DNA of 64,000 nucleotides from the NCBI RefSeq assembly GCF_900106675.1, contig NZ_FNOB01000006.1, forward strand, positions 153,967 through 217,966, read 5' to 3'. Shown piece after piece: positions 41,129 through 49,237 of the stretch. This DNA comes from Allgaiera indica (GTDB lineage: Bacteria; Pseudomonadota; Alphaproteobacteria; Rhodobacterales; Rhodobacteraceae). Every line of letters begins with the position of its first letter. The stretch's first letter is position 1. The position numbers and the translations under genes were made by a program. A model generated the notes under the pieces. The model was not told the DNA's origin. It did no database searches and saw only the letters and a program-made list of their open reading frames with translations.

Positions 41129-44100
41129 TGGCCACGCTCGTGCTCGGCCTTGCCGGTCAGGCCATCGGCGCCTCGATCGGCGGCGGTCTCCTCGGCATCT
41201 CCGCCGCCACCATTGGTGGCGCGATCGGCACCATGGCGGGCTCCGTCGTGGACAGCTGGATCGTGGGCTCCCTCCAGCCCGACCAGCGCTACGAGGGCGC
41301 GCGGCTCGACAGCCTGCGGGTCACCTCGGCCACCGAAGGCACGACGATCCCGCGCGTCTTCGGCCGCATGCGGATCGGGGGCAACATCATCTGGGCGACC
41401 GACTTCACCGAGCATGTGAGCACCACGACCCAGGGCGGCGGCAAGGGCGGTGGGCCCAAGGTCACCACCACCGAGTATTCCTACACCGCCTCCTTCGCGG
41501 TTGCGCTCTGCGAGGGCCCCATCACCGGCATCGGCCGGATCTGGGCTGACGGCGAGTTGCTCGATACCTCGACCGTCACTTGGCGCTGGTATCCGGGCGA
41601 TGAGGCGCAGGCGGCCGACCCGTTCATCGCCGCCAAGATGGGGGCCGAGGGCGCGCCAGCCTATCGCGGCACGGCTTACGTGGTGTTCGAGGAACTCGAC
41701 CTCACGCCTTTCGGCAACCGCATCCCACAGCTTTCCTTCGAGGTCTTCCGGCCGCTTGCCGACCCCGACACCGCCGAGGGGGCGATCCGCGCCGTCACCA
41801 TGATCCCCGGCGCGGGCGAGTTCGTCTATGCCACCGAACCGGTGATGCGGGTGGAAGGCGCGAAGACAACGCCCGAGAACGTCCATGCCGAGACAGACAG
41901 GGCGGATTTCCTGGTCTCCCTCGACCGGCTCGAGGCGCTGGCGCCGGCGGTCGAAAGCGTGTCGCTGGTGGTTTCGTGGTTCGGCAACGACCTGCGCGCG
42001 GGCAACTGCACCATCCGCCCGGGCGTCGAGACCACCACCAAGACCACCACCCCGCAGGTCTGGCAGGTGAACGGCGTGGACCGCGCCTCGGCACATCTGG
42101 TGTCGACCGACGCCGACGGCCGGCCCGTCTATGGCGGCACGCCGAGCGACTCGGCCGTAGTGCAAGCGATCCGCGAGCTCAAGGCGCGGGGCTACCGCGT
42201 CACCTTCTATCCCTTCATCCTCATGGATGTCCCCGAGGGCAACAGCCTGCCGTATCCCTACAGCGACAACGCCGCGATCCTCGGCCAGCCCGCGCTGCCA
42301 TGGCGTGGGCGGATCACCTGTTCACCGGCGCCGGGTTACGCGGGCACGGTCGACAAGACGGCAACGGCGGCCGGCCAGGTCGCGGGTTTCTTCGGCAATG
42401 CGCAGGTCTCTGACTTCGCCGTCTCCGGCGAGACGGTCTCCTGGACCGGCGGCAATGACTGGGGCTGGCGGCGGATGATCCTGCACTACGCCCATCTCTG
42501 CGCGGCGGCCGGCGGAGTCGATGCCTTCCTGATCGGCTCCGAACTGCGCGGGCTGACCACCATCCGCGACAGCGCGAAGAGCTATCCGGCGGTGGCGGAG
42601 CTCCGGAGCCTCGCGGCTGATGTGCGCGCGATCCTCGGGCCGTCCACCAAGGTCAGCTACGCCGCCGACTGGTCGGAATACTTCGGCCACCATCCGCAAG
42701 ACGGCAGCGGCGACGTGTTCTTCCATCTCGATCCGCTCTGGGCGGACGGCAGCATCGATTTCGTCGGGATCGACAACTACATGCCGCTCTCCGACTGGCG
42801 GGACGGCTTCGAGCACGCGGATGCGGTTGCGGGCGCGCCGGCGGTGTATGACCGTGCCTATCTGCAGGCGAACATCGCCGGCGGCGAAGGGTTCGACTGG
42901 TTCTACGTGAACGCGGCGGACCGCGAGGCGCAGATCCGCACGCCGATCTCGGATGGGGCCTATGGCAAGGACTGGGTCTTCCGCTACAAGGACCTGGTGA
43001 GCTGGTGGTCGAACCCGCATTACGACCGCCCCGGTGGCGTTGAAAGCGCGACGCCGACGGCATGGACGCCACAGTCCAAGCCCATCCGCTTTACCGAGTT
43101 CGGCTGCCCCTCCATTGACCGGGGCACGAACCAGCCCAATGTCTTCCATGACCCGAAATCCTCGGAAAGCGCGGCGCCGTATTTCTCACGGGGGTGGCGG
43201 GACGATGCCATCCAGCGGGCCTATCTCGAGGCCACCGCGCTCTACTGGGGCGACCCGGCGAACAATCCAGCCTCGAGTATCACCGGCCTGCCGATGGTCG
43301 ACACGGGCGACTGCGCCGCCTGGTCCTGGGACGCCCGCCCGCACCCGTTCTTCCCGGCCCTCACCGACGTCTGGTCCGACGGCGCCAACTGGCAACTCGG
43401 ACATTGGCTCACCGGGCGGCTCGGCGCGGTTTCTCTCGCCGCGCTGGTGCGTCATCTCTGCCTCGCCGCTGGCATGGACGCCGCACTTATCGACGTCTGC
43501 GGCCTCTGGGGCGCGGTCGAAGGGTTGGTAATCCCCGCCATCGAAAGCCCGCGCACCACCATTTCCATGCTCGCCCGCCACTTCGGCTTCGATGCCGTGG
43601 AAAGCGAGGGCGTAATCCGCTTTGTCATGCGTGGCCGCGCGTCCGTTTCCACCATCACGCCCGACGACCTGGTCGCAGGAAACGGCGAGGACATCGAGCG
43701 CACCCGCGGCCAGGAGACCGAGCTGCCCCAAGTTCTGCGCTGGAGCGTTGCCCGCGCCGACGAGGATTACGACAGTGCGCTGGTCGAAGCCCGCCGCATC
43801 ATCACCGGGGCCGTGCGCGTCACCGCCGAGAACTTCCCGGTGGCCGTCGCGCCAGAGGAGGCCGAGCGCCGCTGCCGCCGTGCTCTGATGGAAACATGGA
43901 CCGCGCGCGAGCGGGCGACATTCGCCCTGCCGCCCTCGCGCCTCGCCCTCGATCCGGGCGACGTGGTGGCGCTCGAGGACCCCGGCACAACCGAGTTTCG
44001 CCTCACCCGCATTGCCGACGGGCTCGCCCGCCTCATCGAGGCCGTGCGCCAGGACCGCGAGGTCTACGACCTGCCGCCCGGGGCTGGGCGCACAGCCGCC

Positions 44101-45075
44101 GTGGCCCGCTCCGTGCCCCTCGGCGCGCCGCAGGTGGCGATCCTCGATCTGCCGCAGCTGACCAGCGCCCACACGTCACCGCGCCCCCTCATTGCCATCG
44201 ACGCCGATCCCTGGCCTGGCACGGTTGCCGTGCTGCGCAGCCCTGAGACGTCCAGCTGGGCGAGTTTCGCCACCATCACCCGCCGGGCACGGATCGGGAC
44301 GCTGGCCAGCGATTTTCCATCCGGACCCGCTTGGCGATGGGATCGGGGTGCGGTGCTGGAGATCGACCTCCCTTGGGGCCAGCTTGAAAGCGTCACCGAC
44401 CTGCAACTCTTTGGCGGCGCCAATGCCTTCGCCGTGGAGAGTGCGCCGGGAACATGGGAGGTGCTGCAGGCCCGCGACGTGACGCTCATCGCCCCCGACC
44501 GCTATCGCCTGACCACGCTCCTGCGTGGGCAGCGGGGCACGGAAGCCGCGAATGGCAACCCAGCCCCGCCGGGGGCGCGGGTCGTGGTGCTGGACGGCGC
44601 CGTGACTGAGCTGCCGTTTACGGCCGGCGAGATCGGGCTGCCATGGAACCTCGCCGTGGGGCCCGCTACCCGGCCCGTGTCGGATCCCAGCTACACCATT
44701 CTGTCGCTGACGCCATCGGGTGCCTCGCTCCGCCCCTTCGCACCGGTGCATCTCGGGGCAAGGGCCGAGCCGTCGGGCGACATCATCCTTTCCTGGACCC
44801 GCCGCTCCCGCGACCCGGCCGCAGACAGCTGGGAGGCGACCGAGGTGCCGCTCCTCGACCAGCCCGAAGCCTGGGAGATCGACATTCTCGACGCCGCCGC
44901 CGTGAAGCGGACGCTGACGGCGGGCACCGCGACGGTCACCTACAGCACGGCCGATCAGATCGCCGACTGGGGCGCGGCGCTGGTGCCGGGCGCCACGCTG
45001 ACCATCCGCGTGGCCCAGCTCTCGCCATCCCTCGGACGCGGCAGCCCTGCCGAGTCCTCCCTGACCATCGCATGA
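41128..45075 (+). CDS. Host-specificity tail tip protein (GTA orf15-like)
   Basis: A 1315-residue tail-fibre hub protein. It opens with a glycine-rich hydrophobic stretch (LGLAGQAIGASIGGGLLGIS). A GTA TIM-barrel-like domain occupies roughly residues 430-730 (GWRRMILHYAHLCAAAGGVD, DFVGIDNYMPLSDWRDGFEH, RFTEFGCPSIDRGTNQPNVF). A phage-tail domain (SRARVRTITPDD-like, then VARADEDYDSALVEARRIIT) and repeated beta domains follow. It determines adsorption and is the largest gene of the prophage. Confidence 0.9.
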   Translation: MATLVLGLAGQAIGASIGGGLLGISAATIGGAIGTMAGSVVDSWIVGSLQPDQRYEGARLDSLRVTSATEGTTIPRVFGRMRIGGNIIWATDFTEHVSTTTQGGGKGGGPKVTTTEYSYTASFAVALCEGPITGIGRIWADGELLDTSTVTWRWYPGDEAQAADPFIAAKMGAEGAPAYRGTAYVVFEELDLTPFGNRIPQLSFEVFRPLADPDTAEGAIRAVTMIPGAGEFVYATEPVMRVEGAKTTPENVHAETDRADFLVSLDRLEALAPAVESVSLVVSWFGNDLRAGNCTIRPGVETTTKTTTPQVWQVNGVDRASAHLVSTDADGRPVYGGTPSDSAVVQAIRELKARGYRVTFYPFILMDVPEGNSLPYPYSDNAAILGQPALPWRGRITCSPAPGYAGTVDKTATAAGQVAGFFGNAQVSDFAVSGETVSWTGGNDWGWRRMILHYAHLCAAAGGVDAFLIGSELRGLTTIRDSAKSYPAVAELRSLAADVRAILGPSTKVSYAADWSEYFGHHPQDGSGDVFFHLDPLWADGSIDFVGIDNYMPLSDWRDGFEHADAVAGAPAVYDRAYLQANIAGGEGFDWFYVNAADREAQIRTPISDGAYGKDWVFRYKDLVSWWSNPHYDRPGGVESATPTAWTPQSKPIRFTEFGCPSIDRGTNQPNVFHDPKSSESAAPYFSRGWRDDAIQRAYLEATALYWGDPANNPASSITGLPMVDTGDCAAWSWDARPHPFFPALTDVWSDGANWQLGHWLTGRLGAVSLAALVRHLCLAAGMDAALIDVCGLWGAVEGLVIPAIESPRTTISMLARHFGFDAVESEGVIRFVMRGRASVSTITPDDLVAGNGEDIERTRGQETELPQVLRWSVARADEDYDSALVEARRIITGAVRVTAENFPVAVAPEEAERRCRRALMETWTARERATFALPPSRLALDPGDVVALEDPGTTEFRLTRIADGLARLIEAVRQDREVYDLPPGAGRTAAVARSVPLGAPQVAILDLPQLTSAHTSPRPLIAIDADPWPGTVAVLRSPETSSWASFATITRRARIGTLASDFPSGPAWRWDRGAVLEIDLPWGQLESVTDLQLFGGANAFAVESAPGTWEVLQARDVTLIAPDRYRLTTLLRGQRGTEAANGNPAPPGARVVVLDGAVTELPFTAGEIGLPWNLAVGPATRPVSDPSYTILSLTPSGASLRPFAPVHLGARAEPSGDIILSWTRRSRDPAADSWEATEVPLLDQPEAWEIDILDAAAVKRTLTAGTATVTYSTADQIADWGAALVPGATLTIRVAQLSPSLGRGSPAESSLTIA

Positions 45076-45082
45076 GGCATCC

Positions 45083-46153
45083 ATGACCACCCCGAACCTC
45101 GCGCTTCCCTACATCACCGCCGCGCAGGCGCAGAAACACGTCACCCACAACGAAGCCCTCGACCGGCTCGATGGCCTCTTGCAGCTTTCCGTGAAGGACC
45201 GGGATCTGACCGCGCCGCCCGGCAGCCCCGCCGAGGGCGACCGCTACATCGTCGCCACCGGCGCCACCGGCGCATGGGCAGGTTGGGACGGCGACGTGGC
45301 GATGTTTTCGGGTAGCGCGTGGGTGCGGCTCGCGCCGCAAACAGGCTGGCGGGTCTGGATCGAGGATGAGGCGGTGCTGCTGGTCTTCGATGGCGCAGGG
45401 TGGATCGGCGTCACGCCGGACGCGCTGCAGAACATGACCCGTCTGGGTCTCGGCACCACCGCCGATGCCGCCAATCCGTTTTCGGCCAAGCTGAACGGGG
45501 CACTCTGGACCGCGCTCACCGCGCCCGAGGGCGGCAGTGGCGATCTGCGCGTCACCCTCAACAAGGAAAATGCCGCCGGGGTTCTGTCTTTCCTGCTTCA
45601 GTCGGGGTTTTCCGGGCGGGCGGAATTCGGGCTCCTCGGCTCCGACGATCTGACCCTGAAGGTGAGCCCGGACGGCGGCGCCTGGCGCGACGCACTAACC
45701 ATTGATCGCGCCACCGGCATCATCGACCAGCCCCGACTGCCACGATTCAAGGCCTATACCAACTACGACAATTACGTCGCGCTCACCGCCTGGACGAAGA
45801 TCGGCATCAACGCGGTCGAGGCCAACAATCAGGGTGCCTTCGACCCCGCAACCAATCTCTTCACCGCGCCCGTCGCCGGCACCTACCTGTTCGGCGCGAG
45901 CCTGCTCTACAAGGTCAATGCCAGCACCTCAGCCCGAATGCGCGGGCGTCTGGTCCTGAACGGCACCACCGAAATCCGGGGCTCGTTCGGCGAGGTCTCC
46001 AGCTCCCATCAGACGCTCGCCACGGCGCTCTGGCTGCAGACCATGGTGCCGCTGAGCGCGGGCGATACCGTCGAACTGCAGGGGTATTTCCGCGCGGCGG
46101 ATGGGTATTTCGCGGCGGATCATACGTCTTTCTGGGGGGCGAAAGTGGGGTGA
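45083..46153 (+). CDS. Tail fibre with DUF2793 and C1q-like domain
   Basis: A 356-residue fibre protein. The N-terminal 100 residues match DUF2793 (LPYITAAQAQKHVTHNEALD, LDGLLQLSVKDRDLTAPPGS, DRYIVATGATGAWAGWDGDV), which attaches to the tail hub. The C-terminal 130 residues have the C1q/TNF-like jelly-roll pattern (FDPATNLFTAPVAGTYLFGA ... AADHTSFWGAKVG), a likely trimeric receptor-binding head. It is the last phage gene; 205 bp of non-coding sequence separates it from hupR. Confidence 0.85.
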   Translation: MTTPNLALPYITAAQAQKHVTHNEALDRLDGLLQLSVKDRDLTAPPGSPAEGDRYIVATGATGAWAGWDGDVAMFSGSAWVRLAPQTGWRVWIEDEAVLLVFDGAGWIGVTPDALQNMTRLGLGTTADAANPFSAKLNGALWTALTAPEGGSGDLRVTLNKENAAGVLSFLLQSGFSGRAEFGLLGSDDLTLKVSPDGGAWRDALTIDRATGIIDQPRLPRFKAYTNYDNYVALTAWTKIGINAVEANNQGAFDPATNLFTAPVAGTYLFGASLLYKVNASTSARMRGRLVLNGTTEIRGSFGEVSSSHQTLATALWLQTMVPLSAGDTVELQGYFRAADGYFAADHTSFWGAKVG

Positions 46154-46358
46154 CGACCTTGGATAATGTGCCTCCATTGAAGATCGGGCATGACGCCTTC
46201 TACATCAGATTGGTAACGGTGATCCAAAGGGGTGGACAGCCGTGCGAAATACCCGGCCGATTGCAATTTGATACGTCCGCACCGGTGTTGGAGGGCGTGG
46301 TCTTTGATCACTTAGTTTTCAATTTGCAAAGTATGTTTGCTAATAGTAATCATCAGGC

Positions 46359-47813
46359 ATGTCAAATGACTCCACCAGTACGATCCTGGCCGTTACACAG
46401 GACAGCGACCTCCGGATGGTACTTGAGCGCGCTCTAAAACGCGATCGGGCCTACCGGCTGTCTATCGTTTCGACGGGGCGCGAGGCGCTGTCGCGGCTGG
46501 AAAGCCATGACGTGGATCTGGTGATCTGCGATTCCGACGGCGCCGGAGATCAGAAATCCGTCCTGCTGGCCAAGGTCCGGCTTTCGCATCCGCGCCTGCC
46601 GCGTGTCATTGTCGCTTCGCAGCGGTCGCTGGGCGAGGCGGACAAGCTGGCGCGTGACAGTGCCGCCTATCTTTTCCTGACCAAACCGGTGGTGGTCTCG
46701 CAAGTGAAACTGGCGGTCAAACGGGCGCTCGAACTGACGGAGCTGTCGCGCAGACATCGGATCGTGACGCGCGAACTGCACCTGTCCGTCGATGACGATC
46801 TGTTTGACGAAAACAGGCGGCTGTCGGTCTCGGGCGGTATCTCGAAATTCGAACGCCTGGTTTATGCCAGCCCGAAAATGGCCGATGTGGTGTCCAAGGC
46901 CAAAACGGCCGCAACGACCGAAATGCCGGTGCTGATTACCGGGGAAACCGGCACCGGCAAGGAGCTTCTGGCCAAGGCGATCCATTTCAACTCCGACCGC
47001 GCCGACTCGCCGTTGCACATTCAGAACTGTGGCGGCATCGACGAAACCACCCTGCGGGCGGAGCTCTTTGGCCATCTCGCCGGGGCCATTCCCGGCATCG
47101 CGGCCGAACGGCTGGGGCTGTTTCGCGCCGCCGACGGGGGGACGGTGTTCCTCGACGAGATATCCGAGGTCTCGATGACGTTTCAGGCGGCCCTGTTGCG
47201 CCTGCTACAGGAAGGCGAGGTCAAGCCAGTCGGGTCGGACGAGGTGTATCATGCCGATGTGCGCATCATCGCCGCCACCAACAAGCCGCTCGACGAAATG
47301 GTCGCGCGCGGGGAATTCCGCAAGGACCTCTACTATCGTTTGAACGGCTTCAGCCTGACAATTCCGCCTCTACGTGAACGGCGGGAGGATGTTAGCGCGT
47401 TGGCAGAGTTCTTCCTTGAAAAATATGCCGGCGTGATTGGGCGGCGGGTGCTGGGATTTACTTCCGAGGTTCTGGCGATCCTGTCGCGCCACCGATTCCC
47501 GGGCAATGTGCGCGAGTTGGAGAACGAGGTTCAACGCATGGTCGCGGTGGCCGAACAGGGCGGCTACATCTCGGAACGGCACTTGTCACCCGAGTTGGAA
47601 AAGCTCAGGTTCGCCGAAACGCTGCCGCAGGGTCTGGAGATCACCGGCGGCACGCTGAAAGAGATGGTGGAAGAGATGGAGGCCCGGATCGTGGAATCCA
47701 CGCTGGCGCGGCATCAGTGGAACCAGACGCAGGCGGCGCAGGATCTGGGCCTTTCGCGGGTCGGTCTGGCCAACAAGATCAAGCGCTACGGTCTGGCCGA
47801 AAAGGCCCTGTAG
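46359..47813 (+). CDS. hupR: Hydrogenase transcriptional regulator HupR/HoxA
   Basis: A 484-residue NtrC-family regulator. A receiver domain (1-125) has the acceptor Asp in VDLVICDSDGAG and Lys in YLFLTKPVV, but the acidic pocket reads AVTQDSD rather than the usual DD pair. The AAA+ domain has Walker A LITGETGTGKELLAKAIH and Walker B GGTVFLDEISEVSM. The sigma54-contact GAFTGA loop is replaced by GAIPGI, as expected for HupR-type activators; Rhodobacter capsulatus HupR works with sigma70 and activates when unphosphorylated. The Fis-type HTH is QTQAAQDLGLSRVGLANKIK. It should switch on hupSL; no HupT kinase is in the window. Confidence 0.9.
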   Translation: MSNDSTSTILAVTQDSDLRMVLERALKRDRAYRLSIVSTGREALSRLESHDVDLVICDSDGAGDQKSVLLAKVRLSHPRLPRVIVASQRSLGEADKLARDSAAYLFLTKPVVVSQVKLAVKRALELTELSRRHRIVTRELHLSVDDDLFDENRRLSVSGGISKFERLVYASPKMADVVSKAKTAATTEMPVLITGETGTGKELLAKAIHFNSDRADSPLHIQNCGGIDETTLRAELFGHLAGAIPGIAAERLGLFRAADGGTVFLDEISEVSMTFQAALLRLLQEGEVKPVGSDEVYHADVRIIAATNKPLDEMVARGEFRKDLYYRLNGFSLTIPPLRERREDVSALAEFFLEKYAGVIGRRVLGFTSEVLAILSRHRFPGNVRELENEVQRMVAVAEQGGYISERHLSPELEKLRFAETLPQGLEITGGTLKEMVEEMEARIVESTLARHQWNQTQAAQDLGLSRVGLANKIKRYGLAEKAL

Positions 47814-47827
47814 GAAAGGCCGGTGAC

Positions 47828-48061
47828 ATGACCGATTCGGATCACACCGAGAACGACAAGACCGTGATACCGATGCCTTTCTCGCGGCGTTATCCGACAT
47901 CCAGCCAGAAGGTAAAGGATCTTGGTCTGTCCGACCTGTCCCGGCAGGTCGAACCCTCGGGCCGCGGTGCCAAGGGCCACTGGTGCAGCCGCTGCCGGGG
48001 CATCTGGTACAGCTATTTCCTCGAGGCGGAATGCCCCAGATGCGGCAACCGGCACGGGTGA
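47828..48061 (+). CDS. Small zinc-ribbon protein near hydrogenase genes
   Basis: A 77-residue protein. The N-terminal half is disordered and charged. The C-terminal half has the zinc-ribbon motif WCSRCRGIWYSYFLEAECPR CGNRHG (given in two parts), that is C-x2-C-x12-C-x2-C. I do not recognise the family. It lies 14 bp after hupR and before hupS. The cysteine spacing resembles the zinc ribbon of HypA, which is missing from the HypA of this cluster, so a nickel-metallochaperone role is a tempting but untested idea. Confidence 0.55.
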   Translation: MTDSDHTENDKTVIPMPFSRRYPTSSQKVKDLGLSDLSRQVEPSGRGAKGHWCSRCRGIWYSYFLEAECPRCGNRHG

Positions 48062-48253
48062 TCCGCAAACTTTCTTTGCACATGCCAAGATGCTTTTCGC
48101 CTGCTGCCTGACGAAAAATTAGGCGCTGACAGAATCGCCCCCCCCGAATATCGTAAGACATGACGCCGCGCATCTTCCGATGGTCCGGCGCACGAAAACG
48201 CGGTGGCCAGCCGCGTAAGTCAAAGGGCGGTTCATCCGCCGAAGGGAGGAACA
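48062..48253 (+). promoter_or_regulatory. hupS upstream region
   Basis: A 192-bp spacer ahead of hupS and the likely site of the main hydrogenase promoter. It contains TTGCACATGCCAA (48077-48089), an imperfect palindrome reminiscent of the TTG-N-CAA sites bound by HupR, though with a longer spacer than reported, and a C-run (48138-48145). AGGGAGG precedes the hupS ATG. No clean sigma54 -24/-12 pair was found, which fits the degenerate GAFTGA of HupR. Confidence 0.45.
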
Positions 48254-49216
48254 ATGGCCAATCTGTTGTGGCTTCAGGGCGGAGCCTGCTCGGGCAATAC
48301 CATGTCGTTTCTGAACGCCGAGGAACCCAGCGCCTGTGATCTGGTGACCGATTTCGGAATCAATGTGCTGTGGCAACCATCGCTGGGTCTGGAACTCGGC
48401 GACGATGTGAAGGCGATTCTGGAAAAGTGCATCTCGGGCGAAATCAAGCTCGACATCTTCGTGTTCGAAGGCACGGTGATCGACGCGCCCAACGGCACCG
48501 GCGAATGGAACCGGTTCTGCAACCGCCCAATGAAGGAGTGGGTCAAGGAATTGTCCGACGCCGCCGATTTCGTGGTGGCCATCGGCGATTGCGCCACCTG
48601 GGGCGGTATTCCCGCCAATGCACCCAACCCGACCAACAGCAAGGGTCTGCAGTTCCTCAAGCGGGACAAGGGTGGCGCGCTGGGGGCCGGGTTCACGGCA
48701 AAATCCGGTTTGCCAGTCATCAACATCCCGGGCTGCCCCGCGCATCCCGACTGGGTGACGCAAATCCTGGTGGCTGTGGCCACAGGCCGTGCTGGCGATC
48801 TGACGCTGGACGAATTCCAGCGCCCCAAGACGTTCTTCTCCAGCTTCACGCAGACCGGCTGCACGCGGAACATGCACTTTGCCTACAAGGTCTCGACCAC
48901 GGCCTTTGGTCAGCGCAAGGGCTGTCTGTTCTATGATCTGGGCTGCCGTGGACCGATGACCCACAGCCCCTGCAACCGCATCCTGTGGAACCGCCAGTCT
49001 TCCAAGACCCGGGCCGGCATGCCCTGTCTGGGATGCACCGAGCCGGAATTTCCGTTCTTTGATCTGGCGCCGGGCACCGTCTTCAAGACGCAGACGGTCA
49101 TGGGCGTGCCCAAGGACATGCCCGAGGGCGTGGACAAGAAAGGCTACATCAAACTCACGGCCGCCGCCAAGGGCGCAGCCCCGGCATGGGCCGAAGAAGA
49201 CATATTCGTCGTCTGA
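48254..49216 (+). CDS. hupS: [NiFe]-hydrogenase small subunit, group 2a
   Basis: A 320-residue electron-transfer subunit. There is no Tat signal, so the enzyme stays cytoplasmic. MANLLWLQGGACSGNTMSFL, GDCATWGGIPANAPNP and IPGCPAHPDWVTQIL closely resemble cyanobacterial HupS, and the length is the same. Cluster ligands: C12, C113 and C161 for the proximal site, where the usual fourth Cys is N15; Q200 instead of the usual distal His, with C203, C224 and C231; and C240, C258 and C261 for the medial site. The loss of one ligand at each of two sites fits 3Fe-4S-type, high-potential clusters as in mycobacterial Huc. AGGGAGG precedes the ATG. Confidence 0.93.
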   Translation: MANLLWLQGGACSGNTMSFLNAEEPSACDLVTDFGINVLWQPSLGLELGDDVKAILEKCISGEIKLDIFVFEGTVIDAPNGTGEWNRFCNRPMKEWVKELSDAADFVVAIGDCATWGGIPANAPNPTNSKGLQFLKRDKGGALGAGFTAKSGLPVINIPGCPAHPDWVTQILVAVATGRAGDLTLDEFQRPKTFFSSFTQTGCTRNMHFAYKVSTTAFGQRKGCLFYDLGCRGPMTHSPCNRILWNRQSSKTRAGMPCLGCTEPEFPFFDLAPGTVFKTQTVMGVPKDMPEGVDKKGYIKLTAAAKGAAPAWAEEDIFVV

Positions 49217-49237
49217 TACGCGACAGGGAGAAACAAC

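Larger units (their letters stand above)
6581..46153. mobile_element. Temperate siphophage-type prophage
   Basis: A contiguous set of phage modules: serine recombinase and replication/recombination genes (leftward, 15592 to 6581), early nucleic-acid genes (15827-23569), three small leftward genes, then the late operon from terminase to tail fibre (24857-46153). Head genes are lambda/HK97-like and the tail tip is like Rhodobacter GTA orfs 12-15. Every essential module for packaging, head, tail, lysis and integration is represented without obvious frameshift damage. I did not find flanking attL/attR repeats; boundaries are set by the outermost phage-like genes and are approximate. Confidence 0.85.

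Noticed and set aside
24857..46153. A gene transfer agent cluster
   Set aside because: Only the tail-tip genes are GTA-like; lambda-type terminase, gpW, lysis genes, DNA methylases and a serine integrase indicate a temperate phage.
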